Notes under the pieces: generated by a model
Database searches by the model: none
Told to the model about the DNA's origin: nothing
The model's input: only the letters and a program-made list of their open reading frames with translations
Assembly: GCF_002868735.1 (NCBI RefSeq)
Contig: NZ_CP025611.1
Location: 800,501 to 864,500 of the forward strand
DNA: 64,000 bases
Direction of reading: 5' to 3'
Source: Niveispirillum cyanobacteriorum
GTDB taxonomy: Bacteria; Pseudomonadota; Alphaproteobacteria; Azospirillales; Azospirillaceae
Program-made: the position numbers and the translations under genes
Part shown: positions 18,543-26,453 of the stretch, in pieces
How positions within the stretch are numbered: position 1 is the stretch's first letter
Layout: the number at the start of each line of letters is the position of its first letter

Positions 18543-18552
18543 ATTGGACGGT
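18534..18552. promoter_or_regulatory. Perfect palindrome at the start of the DUF2786/HTH gene
   Basis: ACCGTCCA-TAT-TGGACGGT, 8-bp perfect arms around 3 nt. It overlaps the ATG at 18542 and lies 8 nt upstream of the alternative ATG at 18527. It could be an operator for the HTH protein encoded immediately downstream, or an RNA hairpin masking the start. Confidence 0.5.
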
Positions 18553-18779
18553 CAGCATAGCAGCACCCCGCGCCCTGTCCAGTTCGGCCACGCGGCAGCG
18601 CACAAATTCTCCCGATCCTTGGTTGCGCGACGGGCCTGACAGTTTCCGGTAAAGAGACGATTCTGCCCTATTAAGGAAGTCCGTGCCCGTCCGGCATCAA
18701 GTGCTGACATACATACGCAATCTAAATTCTATCGAAGCGCAATAGGGGCGGTAATGGCTGAAGGGCAGGGGATTGGTGA

Positions 18780-18908
18780 ATGACCCTGACGGCAAACACT
18801 GATCCGATCCTGATGATCCCCGTGGCGCCCAAGGATTTGCCGAGGCCGGACAAAATCCGCATCCGGACGCGGTGCAATCATTTGCTGCGCTTACCCGGAT
18901 GGTGGTAG
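18780..18908 (+). CDS. Possible small protein of 42 residues ahead of cheZ
   Basis: ATG at 18780 follows AGGGGA at a 7-nt spacing. The frame of 42 codons (beginning MTLTANTDPILMIP and rich in Arg near the end) stops at TAG 18906-18908. It sits in the otherwise empty 18553-18996 interval, on the strand of the cheZ operon. No family is recognised. Because the only support is the ribosome site and intact frame, it may be a leader peptide or chance. I see nothing else convincing in this intergenic stretch. Confidence 0.25.
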   Translation: MTLTANTDPILMIPVAPKDLPRPDKIRIRTRCNHLLRLPGWW

Positions 18909-18996
18909 CAATAAGGCGGGCCGGGTTGCCAGCCGCGTGGGGCGGCGGGACCGGGTAACGGCCCGACATAAGGAATGGTGCGGCATCTTGCACGAA

Positions 18997-19833
18997 ATGG
19001 GTAACATTCCGGGTCTGCCAGAGGCGGAGTATACCGCCCTTTACGACCGAATCGCACAGTCGCCGCAAGGACTTGCCTTTTTGCGCGAGCATGCGCGCCG
19101 GGCGGGCGACGCTGGCCAGTCAAAGGTCGACGCGGCCTTGCAGGACCTGCGCTATCTGTTCGAAAGCCAGGCCAGCCTGATGCAGACCTCTGGCCGGGCC
19201 GAGGTGCTGCGTAATGAGCTGCTGGAAATGGCGGCCTCCATCGAACATGCGCGACGCGAGATTGCGGCACTGCGCCCGAAGGACCAGTCCAACAACCGTC
19301 TGGACATCGCCACCAACGAACTGGACGCCATCGTTTCCACGACGGAGCGGGCCTCTATCGAGATTCTGCAATCTGCCGAACGGTTGATGGAGGTCGCGGG
19401 CCGGCTGAAGCGTCTGGGTGCTGATGCCGATCTGGTCAGCGATATCGAGAACGAAGTCACCAATATCTTCACGGCCTGTTCCTTCCAGGACCTGACGGGG
19501 CAGCGCACCAGCAAGGTGGTCAACGCCCTGCGCTATGTGGAGCAGCGTATCAACGCCATGATCTCCATCTGGAGCATCGAAGGCGTGAAGGCGCCGGCGC
19601 CCGCCGGCCCCGTCGATACGCGTCCCGACGCGCATCTGTTGGGCGGTCCCCGTGATGATGGTGTGAACCAGAATGATGTGGATGCGTTGATGTCGGGGGC
19701 CACACCGGCACCGCGTCCGGCATCGCCGCCCCCGCCGCCGCCGAAGCCGGCGTCCCCTGCCGCCGCCTCTGCGGCGGATGAGGAGCCGCCGAACCCGCTT
19801 GATCAATCCGAAATCGACAATCTGTTCGACTGA
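18997..19833 (+). CDS. cheZ: CheZ-family protein phosphatase
   Basis: A chemotaxis phosphatase that removes phosphate from CheY-P. The catalytic segment FQDLTGQR (DNA about 19485-19508) carries the Asp and Gln equivalent to E. coli Asp143 and Gln147, flanked by long helices. After a Pro/Ala-rich linker the C terminus LDQSEIDNLFD is an amphipathic CheY-binding type tail, also like the N-terminal peptide of FliM/FliN. Length is about 278 residues from ATG 18997. The start is uncertain: TTG 18988 and GTG 18937 are in frame and no option has a good ribosome site. It heads a same-strand run of STAS, HATPase, REC-PP2C and PilZ genes. No other che or fli gene is in the window. Confidence 0.85.
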   Translation: MGNIPGLPEAEYTALYDRIAQSPQGLAFLREHARRAGDAGQSKVDAALQDLRYLFESQASLMQTSGRAEVLRNELLEMAASIEHARREIAALRPKDQSNNRLDIATNELDAIVSTTERASIEILQSAERLMEVAGRLKRLGADADLVSDIENEVTNIFTACSFQDLTGQRTSKVVNALRYVEQRINAMISIWSIEGVKAPAPAGPVDTRPDAHLLGGPRDDGVNQNDVDALMSGATPAPRPASPPPPPPKPASPAAASAADEEPPNPLDQSEIDNLFD

Positions 19834-19850
19834 TTTAACGGAGACTTCTG

Positions 19851-20156
19851 ATGGACTACACCGTCCACACCGCCGCTGATGGGTTGCGCGTCACCCTGTC
19901 GGGCCGTATGACGCTGATCGACCATGAAAAGTTCCGCAACGTGGTCGATGCGATCGAAAAGGCGGAAGGTACCGTCTGCATTTTCGATCTGACGAAGCTG
20001 GAATTCGTCGACAGTTCCGGCCTGGGCATGTTCCTCATCGCCCGCGACGTCGCCTTGCCGAAGAAAATGGAGATCGAGCTGTTCGGCGCACAGGAATCGG
20101 TTAAGCGCATCCTGCAGATCGCCAAGTTCCAGACACTGTTCCGCGTCACCCCCTGA
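19851..20156 (+). CDS. STAS-domain anti-anti-sigma-type protein
   Basis: A 101-residue single STAS domain. The motif EFVDSSGLGMF (about residues 51-61) contains the serine that is phosphorylated in SpoIIAA/RsbV-type antagonists. GGAG precedes the ATG by 7 nt and the gene starts 17 nt after cheZ. The next genes are a HATPase protein (possible kinase or binding partner) and a REC-PP2C phosphatase, so it is probably the switch protein of a partner-switching module. Its downstream target is unknown. Confidence 0.9.
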   Translation: MDYTVHTAADGLRVTLSGRMTLIDHEKFRNVVDAIEKAEGTVCIFDLTKLEFVDSSGLGMFLIARDVALPKKMEIELFGAQESVKRILQIAKFQTLFRVTP

Positions 20157-20169
20157 CCCTGGCGCACCG

Positions 20170-20934
20170 ATGGTGACTGCCGCCGATCCCTCTGCCGCGC
20201 ACCCCCACCCGCCATCCATTGGCGGGGAGGTGGCGTCAGCGTTGCTGTGGCGGCTGGCAACCGGTCACGGGCTTCGTGTTGTCGATTGGGCCGTCGAAGC
20301 GGCCGAGATGGGGGAACTGACGGCGGCCCCCGATATCCTGGTGGCCTTGCGGGGATGTGTCCGTGACATCGCTGCCACCCTGTCGCTGGGCGGATCGGCC
20401 TATGTTGAACTGGGTGATGACACAGACCTGCCGCCGGGACTGCTGACGCTGTTGTCGGGGCCGCCCTGTCTGCATGTGTCCTTGTCGACGGCGACCTGTT
20501 TCAGCTTGGATCTGGCACCGCATCTTTGCGCCACCATGGTGGCGCGGGGTTGGTTGTCTGCCGACCGCCGGGCCGATGCCGAAATCTGCGTGCATGAGGC
20601 GGTCAGCAACGCCATCGTCCATGGCAATCTGGATGTCCATCAAGGGCCATCCGCCGATGCCGGCGCCTTTGATGGTTTCTTCCGTGCGGTCCAGACCCGT
20701 TTGACCGACCGTGCCCACGCCGCCCGCCGCGTGACGGTGGAGGCGGTGGCCGAACCGGACATGCTGTGCATCACCATCCGGGATGAGGGGCGGGGCCACC
20801 CCGGCCATGTCCTGACGGCGGTGGAACGGCTGGAGGCCAAGTCGGGCCGGGGTATCCGCATCATGGGTGAACTGGCCGACCGCGTCGCCTTCACTGAGGG
20901 CGGGCGTGCCGCCAATCTGTATTTCCGCCGATGA
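20170..20934 (+). CDS. RsbW-like HATPase protein (partner-switch kinase candidate)
   Basis: A 254-residue protein with a C-terminal GHKL ATPase domain of the RsbW/SpoIIAB type: EICVHEAVSNAIVHGN (N box), IRDEGRGHP (G1) and SGRGIRIMG (G2). The N-terminal 120 residues are not recognised and may confer specificity. In classical systems such a kinase phosphorylates the STAS protein and sequesters a sigma factor; here the STAS gene is directly upstream (13-bp gap) and no sigma factor is in the window. The stop overlaps the ATG of the REC-PP2C gene. Confidence 0.85.
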   Translation: MVTAADPSAAHPHPPSIGGEVASALLWRLATGHGLRVVDWAVEAAEMGELTAAPDILVALRGCVRDIAATLSLGGSAYVELGDDTDLPPGLLTLLSGPPCLHVSLSTATCFSLDLAPHLCATMVARGWLSADRRADAEICVHEAVSNAIVHGNLDVHQGPSADAGAFDGFFRAVQTRLTDRAHAARRVTVEAVAEPDMLCITIRDEGRGHPGHVLTAVERLEAKSGRGIRIMGELADRVAFTEGGRAANLYFRR

Positions 20935-22118
20935 TGGAGGTACCGCCCCTACCGGCCCTGGGCCCCAACCGGATCAGCTTTGCCGATTGCCGCGTTCTCA
21001 TTGTCGATGACAGCCGTTTCAACCGCGAAATCCTGTCGCGTTTCATGCAATGGGTCGGCATCGGTCGCATTGATTTCGCCGGCAATGGAGAGGAAGGGTT
21101 GGCCCATCTGCGGACCACCAGCTACGATCTGATCCTGTTGGATACCGACATGCCGGTGATGGATGGGTTGAGCCTTTGCCGCCATATCCGTGCGGAACCG
21201 ACTTGGGCCGACCTTCCCGTGCTGATGCAGACATCGGCGGCCAGCGACCCAGCAGGCGTCAAATGTTTCGAGGCCGGGGCCAGCGACATCATCACCAAGC
21301 CCATAAATCCGGGCGAATGCATGGCCCGTGTCCGTCTGCATCTGGAAAAGCAGTTCTTTTTCCGCAATCTGACGGATTTCCACCGTCGCCTGCAGAACGA
21401 TCTGAAACTGGCGCGGTCGATGCAGAAATCCCTGATCCCGGACGCCCGTACCATTGCGGGCGCCAGCCAGCGTCACAAGCTGTCCATTGAGGGGCATTTT
21501 GAGCCGTCGGATGAGCTGGGGGGGGACTTCTGGACCATTTTCGACTTAGGCGACGATCAGTTGGGCGTGCTGGCGGCGGATTTTTCCGGCCACGGAATTT
21601 CGGCGGCCATCAACACTTTCCGATTCCATACCCTGATTGAACGGATACCGCCGCAGGGGTTCGAACCGGTGGAATGGCTGACCATGCTGAACCGGCCCTT
21701 GAAGGACCTGTTGCCCGTGGGACAGTTCGCCACCTGCTTCTACGGCATCATCGACAGCCGCCTGGGCACACTGTCCTATGCGGCCGCCGGGGCGCCCAGC
21801 CCCATGCTGTTTCATAACGGTCAGGTAACGATGCTGGATGCTAGCGGCCTGATGCTGGGTGTTTCCAACAATCCGTCGCTGACCGCCGATACGGTACCGT
21901 TTCCGCGCGGGGCCTCCATCCTGATCTATTCCGACGCGATGACGGAGGCCGATGACAAGGGCGGCCACCTGATCGGGGAGGATGGGTTGCTGCGCCTTGT
22001 CCGGCAATGTTTCCCAGGGGGCGAGAACAGGCTTGCGCGATTGCTCGCCGCCTTCGACACTATGGCTGCACGGCCCCTGGCCGACGATCTGACCGCCATT
22101 TGCATCAGCAGGGTATGA
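20931..22118 (+). CDS. Response regulator with PP2C/SpoIIE phosphatase output
   Basis: A 395-residue RsbU/RssB-like protein. The N-terminal receiver (VLIVDDSRFNR, phosphoacceptor Asp in LLDTDMPVMDG, and Lys in ITKPINPG) is followed by a helical linker and a PPM-type Ser/Thr phosphatase domain (GGDFWTIF, ADFSGHGISAA, YSDAMTEA and ADDLTAI, with metal-binding Asp residues). It should dephosphorylate the STAS protein encoded two genes upstream when its receiver is phosphorylated. Start and stop codons overlap those of its neighbours (ATGA both sides), which indicates a tight operon. Confidence 0.92.
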   Translation: MMEVPPLPALGPNRISFADCRVLIVDDSRFNREILSRFMQWVGIGRIDFAGNGEEGLAHLRTTSYDLILLDTDMPVMDGLSLCRHIRAEPTWADLPVLMQTSAASDPAGVKCFEAGASDIITKPINPGECMARVRLHLEKQFFFRNLTDFHRRLQNDLKLARSMQKSLIPDARTIAGASQRHKLSIEGHFEPSDELGGDFWTIFDLGDDQLGVLAADFSGHGISAAINTFRFHTLIERIPPQGFEPVEWLTMLNRPLKDLLPVGQFATCFYGIIDSRLGTLSYAAAGAPSPMLFHNGQVTMLDASGLMLGVSNNPSLTADTVPFPRGASILIYSDAMTEADDKGGHLIGEDGLLRLVRQCFPGGENRLARLLAAFDTMAARPLADDLTAICISRV

Positions 22119-22462
22119 CCATGCCGGCGATGTCCCTCTTCAATTGGTTCAAGGGTCTGTTCAAGCCCAACCGCCGCCGTTACGACCGGCATGCGGTGCA
22201 GTTCCCCGTCCGCATCCAGGCGGGCGGAGAGGGGCATGAATGCAACATGCGCGATGTGTCACCCAGCGGGGCCATGCTGGTCGACGCCCCCGACCTGACC
22301 ATCGGCACCTTGTTGCAGTTGGAAATCCCGCAGATCGCGCTGACCGCCAATGCCCGTGTCGTGCGGCGTACCGAATTGGGAATCGGGATTGAATTCTCCA
22401 AGGAAGGCATTGGCGCCATTGTCGCCGGCTGGGCAAAGGGACAGAGCCCGGTAACACCGTAA
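22115..22462 (+). CDS. PilZ-domain protein (c-di-GMP receptor candidate)
   Basis: A 115-residue protein whose PilZ domain carries both c-di-GMP motifs: RRRYDRH (RxxxR, about residues 21-27) and DVSPSGAML (D/NxSxxG, about residues 48-56). The ATG at 22115 overlaps the phosphatase gene's TGA, so it ends the CheZ-STAS-HATPase-phosphatase operon. The N terminus (SLFNWFKGLFK) is amphipathic and could touch membrane. It suggests that c-di-GMP is an input or output of the module. Confidence 0.88.
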   Translation: MTMPAMSLFNWFKGLFKPNRRRYDRHAVQFPVRIQAGGEGHECNMRDVSPSGAMLVDAPDLTIGTLLQLEIPQIALTANARVVRRTELGIGIEFSKEGIGAIVAGWAKGQSPVTP

Positions 22463-22561
22463 CCGCACGGGAATGCCAGGGTCCTGGACGCCGCCCTTGC
22501 GTCGGCGTGATGCACGGGCCATGTGCTATGGTCTTTCGCGTGCCACCCACGGAACCCGACC

Positions 22562-24337
22562 TTGGCCAAACCGATCATTGTGCCCGCCGTCAAGCGTACG
22601 ACCCCCACCGGCGCCTTGCTGCGCCGTCTCTCCGGGGCCTATCTGGGGCCATACAAGCCGAAGCTTTTGGCGGCCCTGCTGCTGATGGCGCTGGAGGCGG
22701 CGGGGACCGGGGCGGTGGCCTGGGGTTTCCAACCGCTGCTGGATCGCGCGTTCCAGCCGGACAATCACGGTTTCCTGCTGCCCTTCGCGGCCCTGATCAT
22801 GGCGGCGTTTTTCGTGCGTGGCACGGCGGCCTATGGCCATTCGGTGCTGGTCAACCATGTGGGGCAGCGCATCGTGGCGCGCATCCAGGCCCAGGTCTAT
22901 GGCCACCTGATCCGTTCCGACCTTGCCTATCTCCATGGCCGTGCCTCCGGACAGTGGATTTCGCATCTGGTCAATGATGTGAACCAGATGCGGCTGGCCG
23001 TGTCGGAATGCCTGACCGGGGCCGTCAACCACAGCCTGACGCTGGTCGTGCTGGTCGTTATGATGTTCTATCAGGATTGGCGCCTGGGCCTGATCGCCTT
23101 TACCGTGTTTCCCGTTTCGGGCTGGTTCCTGGGGCGTCTGGGCAAGCGTCTGCGCCGCATCGCGACCAGCCAGCAAACGGAACTGGGCAATTTCTCCGCC
23201 GTGCTGGGCCAGACCTTCCAGGGTGCCCGCCATGTGAAGGCCTATGGCATGGAAGCGCATGAAGAGGCGCGGGTGGGCATCACCATTGACCGTCTGCGCA
23301 AGCTGACGGCCAAAAGCTACCGCACCGGCGCCTCCATGCTGCCCATCAACGAGATTTTCAGCGGTGCCGCCGTCGTTGGTGTCATCATCTATGGCGGTCT
23401 GGCCATTGCCGACGGTACCCGCACCGCCGGACAACTGGTCAGCTTCATCGGCTCCTTCATGCTGGCCTATCAGCCCATGAAGGCCCTGACCAAGCTGAAT
23501 GCGCAATTGCAGGTCGGGCTGGCGGCGGCGGAACGGGTGCTGGGCGTGCTGGACATGCCCCCGTCCATCACCGACCGACCCGGTGCGGCAGCGCTGCCAG
23601 CGGATGCCACGCACGATATCCGCTTTGCGGGCGTCCATTTCTCCTATGATGGGGAGAAGGAGGCCTTGGACGGCGTGGATATCATGGTGCCGGCGGGCCG
23701 CACGGTGGCCCTGGTCGGGGCGTCCGGATCGGGCAAGACGACGGTCCTGAACCTGATCCCGCGTTTTTATGAGGTCACGGACGGGTCGGTTACCGTGGCA
23801 GGGCACGATGTACGTGACCTGACCTTATCCAGCCTGCGCGCCTCCATCGCTCTGGTCGCCCAAGAAACCGCCCTGTTCGACGACACGATCCTGGCCAACA
23901 TCGCCTATGGCCGCCCCAGCGCCAGCCGGGCGGAGGTGGAGGCGGCAGCCCGTGATGCGGCGGCCCATGAATTCATCATGGAACTGCCCCATGGCTACGA
24001 CACCGTGGTCGGTGAAATGGGCCTGAAACTGTCGGGCGGACAGCGTCAGCGCATCGCCATCGCCCGCGCCATGTTGAAGAATGCGCCCATCCTGCTGCTG
24101 GATGAAGCCACCTCGGCGCTGGACAGTGCGTCCGAACGCGCGGTGCAGGATGCGCTGCGCCGTCTGGCGGCGGGCCGCACCACGCTCGTCATCGCCCACC
24201 GGCTCTCCACCATCGCTGATGCCGACCACATCTATGTGATGGATCAGGGCAGGGTGGTAGAGCAGGGGACGCACGCCGAACTGCTGGCCGCCGGTGGGGC
24301 CTATGCGCGCTATCAGGCGCTGCAGGGTGGCGCGTAA
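22562..24337 (+). CDS. MsbA-like ABC exporter (fused membrane and ATPase domains)
   Basis: A half-transporter of about 591 residues. Six membrane segments occupy the first 310 residues. The nucleotide-binding domain has Walker A GASGSGKTT, signature LSGGQRQRIA, Walker B ILLLDEATSALD and the H-loop VIAHRLST. It belongs to the MsbA/lipid A-multidrug family and would act as a homodimer in the inner membrane; lipid flipping is possible but unproven. The start is not certain: TTG 22562 gives a conventional N terminus, while GTG 22523 extends it by 13 codons with no ribosome site. It is convergent with plsY, with 1 nt between stops. Confidence 0.9.
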   Translation: MAKPIIVPAVKRTTPTGALLRRLSGAYLGPYKPKLLAALLLMALEAAGTGAVAWGFQPLLDRAFQPDNHGFLLPFAALIMAAFFVRGTAAYGHSVLVNHVGQRIVARIQAQVYGHLIRSDLAYLHGRASGQWISHLVNDVNQMRLAVSECLTGAVNHSLTLVVLVVMMFYQDWRLGLIAFTVFPVSGWFLGRLGKRLRRIATSQQTELGNFSAVLGQTFQGARHVKAYGMEAHEEARVGITIDRLRKLTAKSYRTGASMLPINEIFSGAAVVGVIIYGGLAIADGTRTAGQLVSFIGSFMLAYQPMKALTKLNAQLQVGLAAAERVLGVLDMPPSITDRPGAAALPADATHDIRFAGVHFSYDGEKEALDGVDIMVPAGRTVALVGASGSGKTTVLNLIPRFYEVTDGSVTVAGHDVRDLTLSSLRASIALVAQETALFDDTILANIAYGRPSASRAEVEAAARDAAAHEFIMELPHGYDTVVGEMGLKLSGGQRQRIAIARAMLKNAPILLLDEATSALDSASERAVQDALRRLAAGRTTLVIAHRLSTIADADHIYVMDQGRVVEQGTHAELLAAGGAYARYQALQGGA

Positions 24338-24338
24338 A

Positions 24339-24953
24339 CTACGCCGCGTCCTTCTTCTTCGCCCCGATCTTCGGCTCCTCGCCCTTCAACAGGCGGGCGA
24401 TATTGTCCTTGTGGCGGATATAGACCAGCACCGCGATGAACAGGCACAGGCCCGCCACGGCGGGACCGGCCAGGAACCAGGCCACCACCGGGCTGGCCCC
24501 CACGGCGATCAGGGCGGACAAGGACGAGATACGGAACAACACCGCCGCCAGCAGCCAGGTGCCGCACGCCGCCAGCCCCACGGGCCAGGAAATGGCCAGC
24601 AGCACGCCCAGCGAGGTGGCAACCCCCTTGCCGCCCTTGAAGCCCAGCCAGACCGGGAAGCTGTGGCCCAGCATGGACCCCGCCGCCGCCGCGATCCCGG
24701 CCTCCGTACCCGCCACATACAGCGCGATCAGCGTCGCGATGGCGCCCTTGCCGCTATCCAGCAGCAGGGTGGCCAGCGCCAGCGGCTTGTTCCCGGTGCG
24801 CAGCACATTGGTGGCGCCGATATTGCCGCTGCCGATCTGGCGGATATCGCCATAACCGGCAAGCCGGGTCAGGACGAGGCCGAAGGGGATGGAACCAAGC
24901 AGATAGCCGCCGATCAATGCGAGGATCAGCGGCAGCGGGGAGAGATCGGCCAT
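24339..24953 (-). CDS. plsY: Glycerol-3-phosphate acyltransferase PlsY
   Basis: A 204-residue inner-membrane enzyme that transfers an acyl group from acyl-phosphate to glycerol 3-phosphate, the first step of phospholipid synthesis with PlsX. The family motifs SGNIGATNVLRT, GHSFPVWLGFKGGKGVAT and the C-terminal R-H-K-DNI are present between about five membrane segments. It lies 32 nt downstream of the pyrC-like gene, an arrangement common in alphaproteobacteria (pyrB-pyrC-plsY-dprA), although pyrB and dprA are not here. Confidence 0.97.
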   Translation of the reverse strand: MADLSPLPLILALIGGYLLGSIPFGLVLTRLAGYGDIRQIGSGNIGATNVLRTGNKPLALATLLLDSGKGAIATLIALYVAGTEAGIAAAAGSMLGHSFPVWLGFKGGKGVATSLGVLLAISWPVGLAACGTWLLAAVLFRISSLSALIAVGASPVVAWFLAGPAVAGLCLFIAVLVYIRHKDNIARLLKGEEPKIGAKKKDAA

Positions 24954-24985
24954 GGTCTTGCTTCTTGTTTGTGGTCGGTCTGCAA

Positions 24986-26272
24986 TCAGTCGCGGGCGAA
25001 CACCGTGCGCCCATCTACGATTGTGCGCAAGACCATGCCCTGGACCGGGCGGCGGTCAAAGCAACTGTTCTTGGACTTGGACGCCAGTTTCTCTGCCTCC
25101 ACGCGCCAGGGCCGGTCCAGGTCGAACAGCACCAGATCGGCGGGGCCGCCCACCGACAGCCGGCCCAGATGACGCAAGCCCAGGATATTGGCAGGAATCG
25201 AGGTGACGGCTGCCAGCGCGCGCGACAGCGACATCGCGCCCTTATGCACCAGTTCCAGCGTCAGCGGCAGCAATGTTTCCAGCCCCACCGCACCAAAGGC
25301 CGCCTGGGCAAAGGGCACGCGCTTGCTGTCCTGGTCATGCGGATGGTGATCCGACGCAATGGCGTCGATGGTGCCATCGGCCAGCCCCTCGATGATGGCG
25401 CGGCGGTCCATCTCGCCCCGCAGCGGCGGCGACAGTTTGAAGAAGGTGCGGTAATCGCCGACATCCACTTCCGTCAGCGCAAAATAGGGCGGGGCGGTAT
25501 CGCAGGTGACCTTCAACCCGCGTGCCTTGGCCCGGCGGATAACCGCCACGGATTCGGCGGTGGAGATATTGGCGGCGTGATAACGGCCGCCCGTCATCTC
25601 CACCAGACGCAGGTCGCGTTCCAGCATGATGACTTCCGCCATGCCCGGAATGCCGGCCAAGCCAAGGCGCGTGGCGATCTCGCCCGCATTCATCACACCG
25701 CCGGCCAGACGTGGCTCCGACGGGTGCTGGAAAATCGTCTGGCCAAAGCCGTTGGCATATGAAAGGGCGCGGCGCATCAGGGCCGGGTCGGCGATAGGGC
25801 CGCCATCGGTGAAGCCCACGGCCCCGGCCTCGGCCAGCAGACCGATTTCGCTGATCTCCTTGCCCGCCGTCTCGCGCGTGACGGTACCATAGGCGAAGAT
25901 CTTCACCAGCTTCGTTTCCCGCGCCCGGCGCGCGATGAATTCCAGGCCGGCCTCGTCATCGATCACGGGATCGGTGTTGGGCAGTGCTGCCAGGGCGGTG
26001 ATGCCGCCGGCCGCCGCGCTGCGGCTGGCGGTCTGGATCGTCTCATTATGCTCCAGCCCCGGTTCACCCACCTGGGCACGCAGGTCGACCAGACCGGGGG
26101 CCAGGACCAGGCCCGTGGCATCCACAATCTCGGCACCCGCCGGCAGATCGCGGGCGGCATCCGCACCGATGGCGGCGATCTTGCCACCCATGGTCAGCAG
26201 GTCGCCCACCTGATCCAGGCCGCTGGCCGGGTCGATCAGACGGGCATTGCGGTAAAGCACGGGCTGGGTCAT
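24986..26272 (-). CDS. pyrC: Dihydroorotase-like protein lacking the HxH metal motif
   Basis: A 428-residue amidohydrolase-fold protein of the PyrC type I family. Family regions are ALPNTDPV, the central HPSEP and SDHHPHD (around residue 305). However, the zinc-binding HxH that normally follows the first strand (D-x-H-x-H-x-REPG) is replaced by VDLRAQVGEPG at residues 62-72. In some pseudomonads a similar HxH-less PyrC' is inactive and supports aspartate transcarbamoylase assembly; that role here is inference. ATG 26272 is chosen over an in-frame ATG 102 nt upstream because the homology starts there and a GGGAG lies upstream. It precedes plsY. pyrB is not adjacent. Confidence 0.85.
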   Translation of the reverse strand: MTQPVLYRNARLIDPASGLDQVGDLLTMGGKIAAIGADAARDLPAGAEIVDATGLVLAPGLVDLRAQVGEPGLEHNETIQTASRSAAAGGITALAALPNTDPVIDDEAGLEFIARRARETKLVKIFAYGTVTRETAGKEISEIGLLAEAGAVGFTDGGPIADPALMRRALSYANGFGQTIFQHPSEPRLAGGVMNAGEIATRLGLAGIPGMAEVIMLERDLRLVEMTGGRYHAANISTAESVAVIRRAKARGLKVTCDTAPPYFALTEVDVGDYRTFFKLSPPLRGEMDRRAIIEGLADGTIDAIASDHHPHDQDSKRVPFAQAAFGAVGLETLLPLTLELVHKGAMSLSRALAAVTSIPANILGLRHLGRLSVGGPADLVLFDLDRPWRVEAEKLASKSKNSCFDRRPVQGMVLRTIVDGRTVFARD

Positions 26273-26453
26273 GGCGTGGTCGTCTCCCTGGCGTGGTCCG
26301 GGGGTATTTACCAGAGGCGGCGGCGGCGCGGCGTGCTGATTTCGCGGGCGGAGGTTGAAAATTGGCAGGCTCATCCATTTGCACTGCTGTCATCGGCCTG
26401 CCGGCTTCTGCTAGGCTGATGGCAAGGTTCGTCTTGGCAGGATGTGAAGCATC

